A stretch of DNA of 64,000 nucleotides from Polyangiaceae bacterium. GTDB lineage: Bacteria; Myxococcota_A; Polyangia; Polyangiales; Polyangiaceae. The stretch's first letter is position 1. The number at the start of each line of letters is the position of its first letter. This document shows, one piece after another, positions 26,390-35,044 of this stretch. Where the stretch lies: assembly GCA_022842465.1 (NCBI GenBank), contig JALHPN010000017.1, positions 1-64,000 of the forward strand, read 5' to 3'. Made by a program: the position numbers and the translations under genes. The notes under the pieces were generated by a model. The model was given only the letters and a program-made list of their open reading frames with translations. It was not told the DNA's origin and searched no databases.

Positions 26390-28594
26390 TCACTGGCTCT
26401 CGAGCCACGCGGCGGCGGCGGCGAGGATGGTGTCGGTTCCGCTGAGGGCGTCCGAGAGCTTCTGCACGACGACTTCGTCGGGCGCGACGCCGAAGCCGCT
26501 CTCCCAGCGCGCGGCCTTGATCGCGTTCGGGTCGGGTGCGAAGCGCGAGTCCTGGATCTGGATGCTCCCGCCCGACCAGCCCGACGAGACCGGCGGGAGG
26601 GACACGACCGCGCCGAACGCGCCGGCCGTGACGTGCGGCCCGAACACGCGGAAGCCCGGTCGCCCCTGGAGGAGCCGCGGCATGAAGTCGTTCGCGCTCA
26701 CGTCACGCGTGTTGAGCCAGGCGATCTTCGTCGCTGCGCCGGGAGGGTCCGCCACCGTCGCGAGGAAGCCGTTCGAGTTGCCGAGGAAGCAGCTCCACTG
26801 GTTCGCCACCGTCTCGCGCGTGCAGGAGCCGACGCGGTCGAGGAGCCAGGGCGGGTCGGCGAGCGAGACGCCGCCGCGCCCGACGGAGAGGACGCCCATC
26901 GGATCGGCGGTGCCGCGGAGGAGGCCGAAGAGGTGCTCGACCGCGTCGTAGAGGCCGCCGTGACCCTCCCGCGTGTCCATCATCACCTTCGCCGGCCGGC
27001 CGGAGAAGATGCTCGTCATCGCCGTCTTCCACCGCGAGCCGGCGGAGAAGCCGTCGAACTGCACGCGCGTCTCGCCGTTCGGCCCGGGCTCGAAGGAGAC
27101 GGGGTCCTCGCCGTTGTTGGAGGGCGAGACGAGGTTCGTCACCGAGCTCGAGAAGCGCGGCGAGCAGCCGAACGAGCGCGACGAGGACGGGGTCGACGCC
27201 CCCGTGAGGGCTTTGTACGCGGCAGCGCCGATGTCGATCGTGATCGTCGTCTGGTCGTCGCCCGTGCACGCGGCGGCCGAAGCGCACCGCGCGAGCGTCA
27301 CGTTGCTCGCGCGGTGCGTCACGATGCGCGAGAGATCTCCGGCCATGGTCGCCCAGTCGGCGCCCGGATCGTTCGTCATCGTCGTCGCGAAGCGGGGGTA
27401 GTTCTCGTCGAGCCACTCCTTCGGGTCGCGCCCGTCGATCTTCACGAGGACGTCACCGCGCTGGAGGGGGACGCCCGACAACGGGCTCTCCGCCGCACGG
27501 AAGACCGCGAAGCCGAGCCCGCCGCCGAGGATGTCCTTCTCCACGACCCCGAAGCAGGCGCCGAGGCCGCTCGACGTGCCCTGCTGCACCTGCGGGGCGA
27601 ACGACGAGAAGTTCGACGGCGAGCCGAACGACGTGTGGTTGTCTCGCAGGAGGTTCACGAGGCGGTTCATGCCGCCGAAGAAGTGGCGTGCGCTCGTCGA
27701 CTCCTTCGCGAGCTTCCGCGCCTCGGGCGTGAGCACGTCGATGCCGGTCTGGAGCGCCTTCCGATCGCCGAGCAGGCGGGTCGCCCAGAAGGACCAGCGC
27801 TCGGCGATCTCCGTGCGATGCGCCTCCGACGGGAGCACGCCCCACGTGACGGACGCGTCGAGGCAGTGACCGAACATGCAGTCGCCGCTCGCGCCGCAGA
27901 CCTGCTCCACGTTCGCCTGGGTGCACGCGAGCGGGGGGACGGGGCTGCCCTCGACCTTTCGCACCTCGAGCGCGTCGATGACGAACGCGGAAGCGCTCTC
28001 GGCGTAGGGCGAGGGGGCGACGAGGATCGCCGCCGCCGGCGTTCCGAGCACGCTGCCGTCCAGGGGGCCGGTCGCGTATTCGGCCCAACCGTCGCTCGTC
28101 GCGCGACCCGTGCGGATCGCGCGGATCTGCGCGAAGGCGCTGAAGCCGGAGAGCGCCGTGTCGAGATCTCTCCCGTACGCGACCTGGACCTGGGGCGCGG
28201 CGCCGTCGGCCCTCGCCCAGAGCGTCACCTCGAAGCGTGCCTTCGCGAGCTCGCCGAAGAGGGCAGGCTCCGTGATCGCGAGGCCCTTGCCGCCGGCGAA
28301 GCGGAGCGCGCGCTTGCCTTCCAGGACGTCGTCGTCCGCCGTCGTGAGCAGGGCCGCGAGGTCCGCGGCGCTCGCGACCGGGACGTGCTCGAGCGCGGGG
28401 AAGCCGCCGCCCGACGTCCAGGTGAGGAGCTCGGCGGACGTCACCCAGTCGTCGCCTTCGAAGTCGAACGACCGGAGCGCGCCGGCAGGGATCGTCAGCT
28501 TTCCCGTCGCGACGTCGAAGTCGGCGCGCGCGCTCGCGGCGCCGGCCATGGCCAGGATCGCGAGGAAACAGCCGCCAGAGAGGGCTCTCTTCAT
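26390..28594 (-). CDS. Secreted S41-like (C-terminal-processing/tricorn-type) peptidase
   Basis: 734 residues. The signal peptide ends near residue 24 (ASARA). Residues 25-230 look like a beta-rich binding module. The middle contains LLRDNHTSF, a signature of S41 enzymes, then a PDZ-like segment with PLQRGDVLVKIDG. Further on, VMMDTREGHGG and NTRDVSANDFMPRLL correspond to the strand and the Ser-bearing helix of S41 peptidases, with Ser in DVSAND as the likely nucleophile. The catalytic Lys cannot be fixed by eye. It is followed by a lipoprotein gene 14 bp downstream. A substrate cannot be inferred. Confidence 0.65.
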   Translation of the reverse strand: MKRALSGGCFLAILAMAGAASARADFDVATGKLTIPAGALRSFDFEGDDWVTSAELLTWTSGGGFPALEHVPVASAADLAALLTTADDDVLEGKRALRFAGGKGLAITEPALFGELAKARFEVTLWARADGAAPQVQVAYGRDLDTALSGFSAFAQIRAIRTGRATSDGWAEYATGPLDGSVLGTPAAAILVAPSPYAESASAFVIDALEVRKVEGSPVPPLACTQANVEQVCGASGDCMFGHCLDASVTWGVLPSEAHRTEIAERWSFWATRLLGDRKALQTGIDVLTPEARKLAKESTSARHFFGGMNRLVNLLRDNHTSFGSPSNFSSFAPQVQQGTSSGLGACFGVVEKDILGGGLGFAVFRAAESPLSGVPLQRGDVLVKIDGRDPKEWLDENYPRFATTMTNDPGADWATMAGDLSRIVTHRASNVTLARCASAAACTGDDQTTITIDIGAAAYKALTGASTPSSSRSFGCSPRFSSSVTNLVSPSNNGEDPVSFEPGPNGETRVQFDGFSAGSRWKTAMTSIFSGRPAKVMMDTREGHGGLYDAVEHLFGLLRGTADPMGVLSVGRGGVSLADPPWLLDRVGSCTRETVANQWSCFLGNSNGFLATVADPPGAATKIAWLNTRDVSANDFMPRLLQGRPGFRVFGPHVTAGAFGAVVSLPPVSSGWSGGSIQIQDSRFAPDPNAIKAARWESGFGVAPDEVVVQKLSDALSGTDTILAAAAAWLESQ

Positions 28595-28664
28595 GTCGAG
28601 GCGCCCGGAAGCATCCGGTGTGCCAGCGCCGCGACGTGAGTAAGTGTGCGAAATCCGACGGAGC

Positions 28665-28680
28665 CGTGCGTCTTCGCACG
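28665..28680. repeat. Small intergenic hairpin
   Basis: CGTGCG-TCTT-CGCACG forms a 6-bp stem with a tetraloop in the 136-bp gap between two minus-strand genes, 50 bp past the stop at 28731. It has no T-run. It may help end the upstream transcript; otherwise the gap shows nothing. Confidence 0.3.
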
Positions 28681-28730
28681 CGGGGTGTCAGCGGACTATC
28701 CGCGCCGTGCGCCCGGGCGAACGGACGCGT

Positions 28731-29000
28731 TCAGGGCTGGGCGACCGCGCGGATCTCCCCTTCGCGCCAGCAGTCGCGGACGGGGCTCGTGCAGAGGTAG
28801 ACCGCGGTCCGGCCGCAGCCCGAGACCTGCCAGCGCTCGAGCCGCTCGCCCGCGCGCGGCTGGTCGGCGAGCCTCGCTACGACCGTCTCTTGCTGCGTGC
28901 ATCCGAGGTCGCGGGCGACGCGGATGCGCGGCGTGCTCGAGGCGGCGCACGCGCCGACGAGCGTGGCGAAGAGCGTGAGGGCGAGGAGGGATTTCCGCAT
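28731..29000 (-). CDS. Small lipoprotein, function unknown
   Basis: 89 residues from ATG 29000. The signal ends TLVGAC, giving a lipidated Cys near residue 18. The mature part has four more cysteines (DLGC, SGC, YLC, DC), which could form two disulfides, and a pattern YxCxxP typical of small myxobacterial secreted proteins. It follows another lipoprotein gene by 107 bp on the same strand and may share the pab transcript. No function is assigned. Open sequence further upstream in this frame is not coding-like. Confidence 0.6.
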   Translation of the reverse strand: MRKSLLALTLFATLVGACAASSTPRIRVARDLGCTQQETVVARLADQPRAGERLERWQVSGCGRTAVYLCTSPVRDCWREGEIRAVAQP

Positions 29001-29107
29001 GCGACGGTGCCCAGGGGCAAGCCGCGTGCTCGCGCCGCGCGCGTCGTTTCCTCGAAGGATCTCGCGCCTGAGGGCGGGGGTGGAGCCGCGCGTTCGCGTC
29101 GCGAACG

Positions 29108-29545
29108 TCAACAGCCGCAGGGCGCGACTCGCGCTTCGTTCTCGGTCAGGGTCTTCTTCGCGTCGGCGCATGCGGGATCGCCGTGGCCCGTCATGCGGCA
29201 GAGCGCGTCGACGGCGCGGCGCATCGAGCGGATCGCCTGGCAAGGCATCGCGCACCACGCTTTCTTCGTCGCCTCGTCCTCCCGCGTGGGCTCCGCGGTG
29301 GTCGGTCGCGGCTCCTCGCTGCGCGCCGACGGGAGGCGCTCCGGATCCGCGATCTCCCTCGCAGCGTGCGCGATCTGGTCCTGCGCTTCGCGCACGGTCC
29401 TCGGCTCCGGCGCCGTCACCTCGGCGGGCGGCGGGCTCCCGGTCGACGGGGACGCGGGGGCCTTCTCCGCGGCGCCTCCGCACGCCCCGAGCCACACGGG
29501 GCACGCGAGGAGCAAGAGCCCCGCCGAGAGGCGCCTCGACGTCAT
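29108..29545 (-). CDS. Hypothetical lipoprotein coupled to pabA
   Basis: 145 residues. The signal ends VWLGAC, then a Pro/Ala/Ser-rich spacer (to about 55) and a helical region containing six cysteines (WCAMPCQ, LCRM, ACAD, PCGC). The start codon overlaps the pabA stop as ATGA, so translation is probably coupled to the folate genes even though the product is exported. The cysteine spacing suggests disulfides or metal binding; no family is recognised. Why a secreted protein follows pabA is unclear. Confidence 0.65.
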   Translation of the reverse strand: MTSRRLSAGLLLLACPVWLGACGGAAEKAPASPSTGSPPPAEVTAPEPRTVREAQDQIAHAAREIADPERLPSARSEEPRPTTAEPTREDEATKKAWCAMPCQAIRSMRRAVDALCRMTGHGDPACADAKKTLTENEARVAPCGC

Positions 29546-30138
29546 GCCGCGCCTCGTGCGACGTCGCCACGCAAGAAGCTCGCGAGGAGCCGCGGGCCCA
29601 CCGGGGTGCCGATGGACTCGGGATGGAACTGGACGCCGAGCACGGGGTACCTCACGTGACGAACGGCCATGACCGTACCGTCCTTACACCACGCCGTCAC
29701 GCGCAAGCAGTCGGGCAGGCGCTCTCGCGCCGCGACGAGCGAGTGGTAGCGCATCGCCGGAAACTCGCGCGGGACGCCCTCGAACATCGCGTCACCGTCG
29801 TGCTCGACCTTGCTCGTCTTCCCGTGGACGGGCGTGGCGCGGACGATCTCGCCTCCGTGGATCTGGACGATCGCCTGATGGCCGAGGCACACGCCGAGCA
29901 CGGGGACCCCCTCGGGGGCGAGCACCCGGAGGACATCGGCCGACACGCCGATGCGTCGCGGCTCGGCCGGGTGGCCGGGGCCCGGGGAGAGGATGATGCG
30001 ACGCGGGGCGAGCGCGCGGATGTCGTCGATCGTCACGGCGTCGTTCCGGACGACGACAGGGCGCTCGCCGAGGGCCCCGACGAGCTGCACGAGGTTCCAC
30101 GTGAACGAGTCGTAGTTGTCCACGACGAGGGTGGTCAT
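29542..30138 (-). CDS. pabA: Aminodeoxychorismate synthase, glutamine amidotransferase subunit
   Basis: 198 residues, a class I glutamine amidotransferase of TrpG/PabA type. It opens MTTLVVDNYDSFTWNLVQ, has the SPGPGHP oxyanion strand (51-57), nucleophile C84 in GVCLGHQAI and the H172/E174 pair in GVQFHPES. It releases ammonia from glutamine for the synthase subunit. The TrpG/PabA families cannot be split by sequence alone; the neighbours pabB and pabC and the PIKGT motif in the partner favour folate synthesis. It overlaps pabB by 4 bp (ATGA) and the downstream lipoprotein gene by 4 bp. Confidence 0.93.
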   Translation of the reverse strand: MTTLVVDNYDSFTWNLVQLVGALGERPVVVRNDAVTIDDIRALAPRRIILSPGPGHPAEPRRIGVSADVLRVLAPEGVPVLGVCLGHQAIVQIHGGEIVRATPVHGKTSKVEHDGDAMFEGVPREFPAMRYHSLVAARERLPDCLRVTAWCKDGTVMAVRHVRYPVLGVQFHPESIGTPVGPRLLASFLRGDVARGAA

Positions 30139-31646
30139 GGCGACCTCCGCGTCCGGTCGAGGGACTCGAAGAGGGCGCGCGCCTTCACGAGCGCTTCGGC
30201 GTGCTCCTCGGCGGGCTCGGAGTCGGCGACGACGGCCCCTCCGACGGAGACGCGAGCGCTTCCGCGGCGCACGACCGCCGTGCGGATGACGACGGAGAGG
30301 TCGAGGGTGCCCGTCACGTCGATCCATCCCAGGGCGCCCGAGTAGATGCCGCGCTCCACCGGCTCGAGCTCCTCGAGCACGGTCATCGCCTCGATCTTCG
30401 GCGCGCCCGTCATCGAGCCGGGCGGGAAGCACGCGCGCACGAGGTCGAGCGCGTCGCTTCCGTCTTCCAGGCGGCCGCGGACGGTCGAGACCATCTGGAG
30501 AACGGTCGGGTGGCGCTCGATGGCGCAGAGCCCAGGGACGTGCACGCTGCCGTAGCGGCAGACGCGCCCGAGATCGTTTCGCACGAGATCGACGATCATC
30601 GTGTTCTCGGCGCGGTCCTTCTCGGAGGCGGCGAGGTCCTCGGCGAGGCGCTCGTCGTCGGCGACGCCTCTGCCCCGTGGTCGGGTGCCCTTGATGGGAC
30701 GGCTCTCCGCGACGCGCTCCTCGTCGAGGGTCAGGAACCGCTCGGGCGACGACGACACGATCGCAGCCTCGGGGAGATCGAGGAACGCCGCGAACGGCGA
30801 CGGGTTGTGGCGGCGGAGGTCCTGCCAGAGCGCGAACGGATCCGCGGTGAAGGGGATGTCGAACGCGTTCGTGAGGCAGATCTCGAACGCGTCTCCCGCG
30901 TCGATGTGGTCCTTCGCGCGCGCGACGGCGTCGAGATAGGCGTCGCGCCCGAGAGACCGACGCGCCCCGAGCGACGCCGACAGCGCCTCGACGTCGGAGG
31001 CGGGATCCGATCGCGGCGCGCGCGCCTCCGGGTCGGGGGCGCGCGGGACGGCGTGGAGCGCGGCGCGCACACGCGAGAGGGTCGCCGCCGCGCTCGCCTC
31101 CGCCTCTGCCGACGTGGCGCCGCGGCCGACGACGGAGAGGAACGTGCGACCCGTGCGCCGATCCTGGCCGAGGACCCAGTCGTGGACGTCGAACGCGATG
31201 TCGGGGAGCCCGTCGCGCGGCCTTGGCCTGCACGGGAGGCGCTCGAGCATCTGACCCGCCTCGTAGGCGACGTATCCGACGGCGCCGGCGCGGAAGCGGA
31301 AGGGAAGCCCGGGCGCGAGCGCGTCGGGGGAGACCGCGAAGTCTCGGAGGAGCGCGCGGAGCACCGCGAGCGGATCGTCGACCGTGCTCCGTTCCTCCGC
31401 GCCGCCTCGCGTCACGACGACCTCGGCACGGAGCGTCCCGAGCGTCGTGCGCTCGGCGCTGCGCGTGGCGCGGAAGCGCGCTACCGGCTCGGCGCCGAAG
31501 AGCGCCGTCGTCGCGAGCGCGGCGCCAGCGGGCCCGCCGGCGCCGTCGAGGAGGAACGTGCCACGTCCGCGCGGGAACGCTCTCACGTACGCGTCGAGCG
31601 GCCGCGCGAGCGACAGCTCGGTCACGCGGTGGACCGCGGAGCTCAT
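30135..31646 (-). CDS. pabB: Aminodeoxychorismate synthase component I
   Basis: 503 residues. A TrpE/PabB-like N-terminal half (FRAGAVGYVAYEAG) leads to the chorismate-binding domain with SSSPERFL, DLVRNDLGR, GSMTGAPK and the diagnostic PIKGT (317-321). The Lys319 in this motif forms the covalent intermediate in PabB, whereas anthranilate synthases have PIAGT. This is the best evidence for 4-amino-4-deoxychorismate rather than anthranilate synthesis. It works with PabA. It overlaps pabC upstream and pabA downstream by 4 bp each (ATGA), so the three are translationally coupled. Confidence 0.95.
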   Translation of the reverse strand: MSSAVHRVTELSLARPLDAYVRAFPRGRGTFLLDGAGGPAGAALATTALFGAEPVARFRATRSAERTTLGTLRAEVVVTRGGAEERSTVDDPLAVLRALLRDFAVSPDALAPGLPFRFRAGAVGYVAYEAGQMLERLPCRPRPRDGLPDIAFDVHDWVLGQDRRTGRTFLSVVGRGATSAEAEASAAATLSRVRAALHAVPRAPDPEARAPRSDPASDVEALSASLGARRSLGRDAYLDAVARAKDHIDAGDAFEICLTNAFDIPFTADPFALWQDLRRHNPSPFAAFLDLPEAAIVSSSPERFLTLDEERVAESRPIKGTRPRGRGVADDERLAEDLAASEKDRAENTMIVDLVRNDLGRVCRYGSVHVPGLCAIERHPTVLQMVSTVRGRLEDGSDALDLVRACFPPGSMTGAPKIEAMTVLEELEPVERGIYSGALGWIDVTGTLDLSVVIRTAVVRRGSARVSVGGAVVADSEPAEEHAEALVKARALFESLDRTRRSP

Positions 31647-32527
31647 CGCGGAGGCTCGCTCGTCTCGGACGTGACGCAACGCTCGAGCGCCTCGTCGAGC
31701 GCCAGGGTGACGGGGAAGGGACCTTCGCGGCGGCGCGCGTCGCCGAGGCCGTCGAGCGACGCGACCGGGAGACAACCGACGCGCGTGCTCGTGAGGAAGA
31801 CCTCGTCGGCGGAGGCGAGCTCGGAGGTCGAGACGCGCTCCTCCACGGACTCGAAGCCGTGCGCGCGGGCGAGGTCGAGGACGAGCGCTCGCGTGACGCC
31901 CGCCCGGCATCCCGACGCCAGGCCCGGCGTCGTGACGCGGCGGCCGTGTACGACGAAGACGTTCGCCATCGACGCGCAGGCGACCGAGCCGTCGACGGCG
32001 AGCTGGAGCGCCTCGTCCCACCCGCGGCCCTCCGCCTCGCGTCGGGCGAGCACGGATCCGGCGTAGCTCGTCGTCTTCACGTACGGATCGGCGCACTCGC
32101 GCGGGGGGCGCCGGAGCGCGGCGACGCCCACGCGGATCCCACGCGAGCGCACGTCGAGCGCGGGGACGTCGAGTCGACGCGCGAGAACGGTCAAGGTGGA
32201 GCGCGTCGCATCCGGGCCTCGCGCTCCGGCGCGCGTGGCAGTCAGGCGGACGTAGGCGTCGCGCTCGCCCGTCCGCTCGGCGGCCTCCCGCGCGATCGCA
32301 CCCACGCGCGCGACGGGGAGAGGGAGCGAGAACCCGAACAGCTCGGCGCCGCGCGCGAGGCGGTCCAGATGGACGTCGAGCCGGAACGGTACGCCGTCGC
32401 GCGCACGGAGGGTCGCGAAGACCCCGTCGCCGAGGAGGTAGCCCGGATCGTCGATCGCGATCCGCGGCGCGCGCTCTTCGCCAGGCGCGACGAAGCGATC
32501 GACGTGGAAGACGACGGACGGGCGCAC
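31643..32527 (-). CDS. pabC: Aminodeoxychorismate lyase (class IV PLP aminotransferase fold)
   Basis: 294 residues from a GTG start. It has the fold-type IV features: GDGVFATLR (33-41), HLDRL (53-57), and K151 in YVKTTSYAG as the pyridoxal phosphate Schiff-base lysine. The motif usually read as EGSSSNIF is here ACASMANVF, so the usual Glu is missing. Branched-chain and D-amino-acid aminotransferases share the fold, but the position as first gene of a coupled pabC-pabB-pabA operon makes release of p-aminobenzoate and pyruvate the likely reaction. The start faces a divergent glycosyltransferase gene 82 bp away. Confidence 0.82.
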   Translation of the reverse strand: MRPSVVFHVDRFVAPGEERAPRIAIDDPGYLLGDGVFATLRARDGVPFRLDVHLDRLARGAELFGFSLPLPVARVGAIAREAAERTGERDAYVRLTATRAGARGPDATRSTLTVLARRLDVPALDVRSRGIRVGVAALRRPPRECADPYVKTTSYAGSVLARREAEGRGWDEALQLAVDGSVACASMANVFVVHGRRVTTPGLASGCRAGVTRALVLDLARAHGFESVEERVSTSELASADEVFLTSTRVGCLPVASLDGLGDARRREGPFPVTLALDEALERCVTSETSEPPR

Positions 32528-32609
32528 GGAGGCGCGGGACCATGGCAGGCCCCGCTGGAGTTCGCAAGCCGGGGATGACGCGGCGTCGACGCCGAGCTAG
32601 AGCGCTCCC

Positions 32610-33341
32610 GTGCGGGTCGCCGTGCTCATGCCGACGTATCAGGAGGAGCGTCGCGTCGCGCGCACGCTGGCGGAGCTCGCGACGGCGTCGCGCTCCGCGG
32701 GGGTCGTCGTCACCGTGTTCCTCGTCGACGACGGGAGCACGCCGGCCGTCGACGGTCAGGCGCTCGCCGCGCACGCGCGAGGCCTCGACGTCGTCCTCGC
32801 CCGTCACGGCGTCAACCTCGGGCAAGGGGCAGCGCTCGAGACCGCGCGGCGCCTCGCGCTCCGGGAGGACGACCGGCGAGCGCCCGACGGCTTCGACGCG
32901 TACGTCACGATGGATGCCGACGGCCAACACCGCGCGGAGGACGTCCTCGCGATCGCCCGCGCCGTCGGCGACGGCGCGGACGTCGCGCTCGGGGACCGCT
33001 TCGGCGGCGGCTCCGACGTGCCGCGCTCGCGCGCGATCGTCCTCCGGCTCGCGCGCGCGTTCGAGCGCATGACGACGGGGCTCTCCCTCCGCGACGCCCA
33101 CAACGGGCTGCGCGGGTTCAGTCGCCTCGCGCTCGAGCTGATGCAGCTCCGGCAGAACCGCATGGCCCACGCGACCGAGCTCACGCGGCGCATCTCGCGC
33201 GCGAAGCTCCGCCTCGTCGAGGTGCCCGTCTCCGTCCGCTACACCGAGGCGACGCTCGCGAAGGGGCAGCGTGCGTCTGGCGCGGTCGCGATCCTCGTCG
33301 ATCTCCTCCACGGCTTCCTCTTCGAGGAGCGCGAGTCGTGA
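32610..33341 (+). CDS. Family 2 glycosyltransferase, polyprenyl-phosphate sugar transferase type
   Basis: 243 residues from a GTG. A GT-A domain has LMPTYQEERRV at the N-terminus, VDDGS (Asp pair), a GVNLGQGAALETA segment and TMDADGQH, the pattern of dolichol/undecaprenyl-phosphate mannose or glucose synthases. No membrane helix is present. Stop and next start overlap as GTGA with a DUF2304 gene, a pairing often seen in O-antigen and lipid-sugar clusters. The two likely make a lipid-linked sugar donor that GT-C enzymes, such as the one encoded opposite, would use. TAGAGC lies 6 nt upstream of the GTG. Confidence 0.85.
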   Translation: MRVAVLMPTYQEERRVARTLAELATASRSAGVVVTVFLVDDGSTPAVDGQALAAHARGLDVVLARHGVNLGQGAALETARRLALREDDRRAPDGFDAYVTMDADGQHRAEDVLAIARAVGDGADVALGDRFGGGSDVPRSRAIVLRLARAFERMTTGLSLRDAHNGLRGFSRLALELMQLRQNRMAHATELTRRISRAKLRLVEVPVSVRYTEATLAKGQRASGAVAILVDLLHGFLFEERES

Positions 33342-33697
33342 CGGCCGAGATCACGCCTGCGGCGGTGGCGCTCGTCGCCTTGCTCGTCGGGCTCTTCGCT
33401 GCCGACTACGTGCAGCACCGGAGGAGCAGGCGGCTGCTCGCGCTGCAGGCCGTCGTCTTCCTCAGCGGCGCCGTCTTGATCGTCGTGCCGGAGATCGCGC
33501 GGAGGCTCGCGCACGCGGTGGGGATCGGCCGCGGGGTCGACTTCGTGCTCTACCCGCTCGTCATCTGGCTCGTGCGCGAGTCGCTCCTCACGCGGCGCCG
33601 TCGACGCGAAGACGAGGCGCGCTTCACCGAGCTCGTCCGCGCCGTCGCGATCGAGCGCGCGCGGCCGATCACGGACGCGGGCAGTCCTCGTCCTTGA
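33338..33697 (+). CDS. DUF2304 small membrane protein
   Basis: 119 residues with three hydrophobic segments (about 8-24, 34-55, 68-84) and a basic/acidic cytoplasmic tail with RRRRRED. This is the DUF2304 layout. Members usually follow a polyprenyl-phosphate glycosyltransferase gene (known context), exactly as here with a 4-bp GTGA overlap. It probably anchors or assists that enzyme. Its last 29 bp overlap the 3' end of the opposing GT-C gene, so both transcripts share antisense sequence at their ends. Confidence 0.8.
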   Translation: MTAEITPAAVALVALLVGLFAADYVQHRRSRRLLALQAVVFLSGAVLIVVPEIARRLAHAVGIGRGVDFVLYPLVIWLVRESLLTRRRRREDEARFTELVRAVAIERARPITDAGSPRP

Positions 33698-35042
33698 CCG
33701 CTTCGAGGACGGTCCACGTCGCGCCGGGGTGGAAGCGGGGCGCGTACAGGAAGGTCCACGGCTCCCGCGCGAGGCACACGCGGGTGCCCTTCGGCGCGCG
33801 CTCGACGAGACTCCGGTCGACCTTCGACGCGACGAGCGAGGCGAACGAGTCGCCCGACGGCCAGAGATACGTCCCGCCGGTCGCGTACGCGACGATCGCG
33901 AGCGAGGCGAGCGCGACGACACCCACCGCGACCTCGGCCTCCCGCGCCCACAGGACGAGGTTCAGCGCGACGAGCACCAGCATCCACACCATGTAGTAAC
34001 GGAGCTCGTGGGACTGGGGGAGCACGGAGACGACCGCCGTTAGGCCGAGCGCGAACGCGCCTGCGACCTTCGCCTCCCGAGACCGCCTCCGCGCGACCGC
34101 GAGCGCGAGTCCGGCGACGTTCACGACGACGTAGGCGCCGAAGAAGCCGCCCATGCGGTACGTAGGATCGCCCGGCGGCGTCCACTGGTCGATGGACCAG
34201 CGACGCTCCGTGAGCGGATGCGCGCGGAGCTCGAGCACCGACGCGACGAAGCGGGCCGGTCGAGGGACGTCCTCGAGCCAGTCGGGGCTCGAGCCGTAGG
34301 CGGTCTCGACGGAGGGAAGGCTCGCGCCGAGCACGCGGAGCTCGACCGGCCAGACCGGGTTGCCGTGGACGACCGTGTTCTTGAGCGGCGTCGCGAGGAC
34401 GAGAGGTAGCGCGCCGACGAGGACGAGAGCGCGGAGACCACGTCTGGGTCGGTGCGCGAGCGCACGCGCCGCGACCACGAGCGCGGAGAGGACGACGACG
34501 GGCACGATCTGGAACTTGCTGTTCGCGGCGCCCGCGGCGGCGAGAGCGAGGAGGACGAGCTCTCGCAGTGTCGGCGCGGCGCGCGTGACCACGAGGCGGA
34601 ACGCTCCGAGCACGAGGACGGCGGCGAGCGCGTTCGCGAAGAGATCGACGTACGACGACGTCGCCTGGATCATCACGCAGGGGATCGCGACGAACGCGAG
34701 GAACGCGACCGGGAGGGGGACACCCCACCCGCGCCTCAGCGCGAACGCGAGGATCGGCACCGAGGCGAAGGCGACGAGGTTCGCGCTCTCGGGGCGTCCC
34801 GTCAGACGCCAGGCGAGGCCCTGGAGCGCCTCGGCGAAGAGGGGGAAGCCCGCGAAGCGCACCTCGTTGGTGGCGCTGAACGTGTACGTCCGCGCGTCGA
34901 CGAGGCCGGCGATTCGTGCCGCGAACGGCATGTGGTAGTACCAGACGTCCCAGGCCTTCGAGACGTCGTGGATCGCGGCGGCGCCCATCGAGACGAAGAC
35001 GGCCGACGCCACGACGGCGAGCGCGAGTCGCGCCGCGCGCAT
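33669..35042 (-). CDS. GT-C-type membrane glycosyltransferase (hypothetical)
   Basis: 457 residues with about nine hydrophobic segments and a C-terminal soluble portion of 60 residues. The first external loop holds SKAWDVWYYHMPFAAR, where an Asp lies shortly after the first helix and is followed by aromatic residues and His, a layout seen in GT-C enzymes that use lipid-linked sugars. No named family is recognised. The start lies 2 bp beyond the DUF2330 gene stop, so it is in the pcm operon. The opposing GT2/DUF2304 pair could supply its donor; that is inference from proximity. Confidence 0.6.
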   Translation of the reverse strand: MRAARLALAVVASAVFVSMGAAAIHDVSKAWDVWYYHMPFAARIAGLVDARTYTFSATNEVRFAGFPLFAEALQGLAWRLTGRPESANLVAFASVPILAFALRRGWGVPLPVAFLAFVAIPCVMIQATSSYVDLFANALAAVLVLGAFRLVVTRAAPTLRELVLLALAAAGAANSKFQIVPVVVLSALVVAARALAHRPRRGLRALVLVGALPLVLATPLKNTVVHGNPVWPVELRVLGASLPSVETAYGSSPDWLEDVPRPARFVASVLELRAHPLTERRWSIDQWTPPGDPTYRMGGFFGAYVVVNVAGLALAVARRRSREAKVAGAFALGLTAVVSVLPQSHELRYYMVWMLVLVALNLVLWAREAEVAVGVVALASLAIVAYATGGTYLWPSGDSFASLVASKVDRSLVERAPKGTRVCLAREPWTFLYAPRFHPGATWTVLEAVKDEDCPRP

Positions 35043-35044
35043 CG

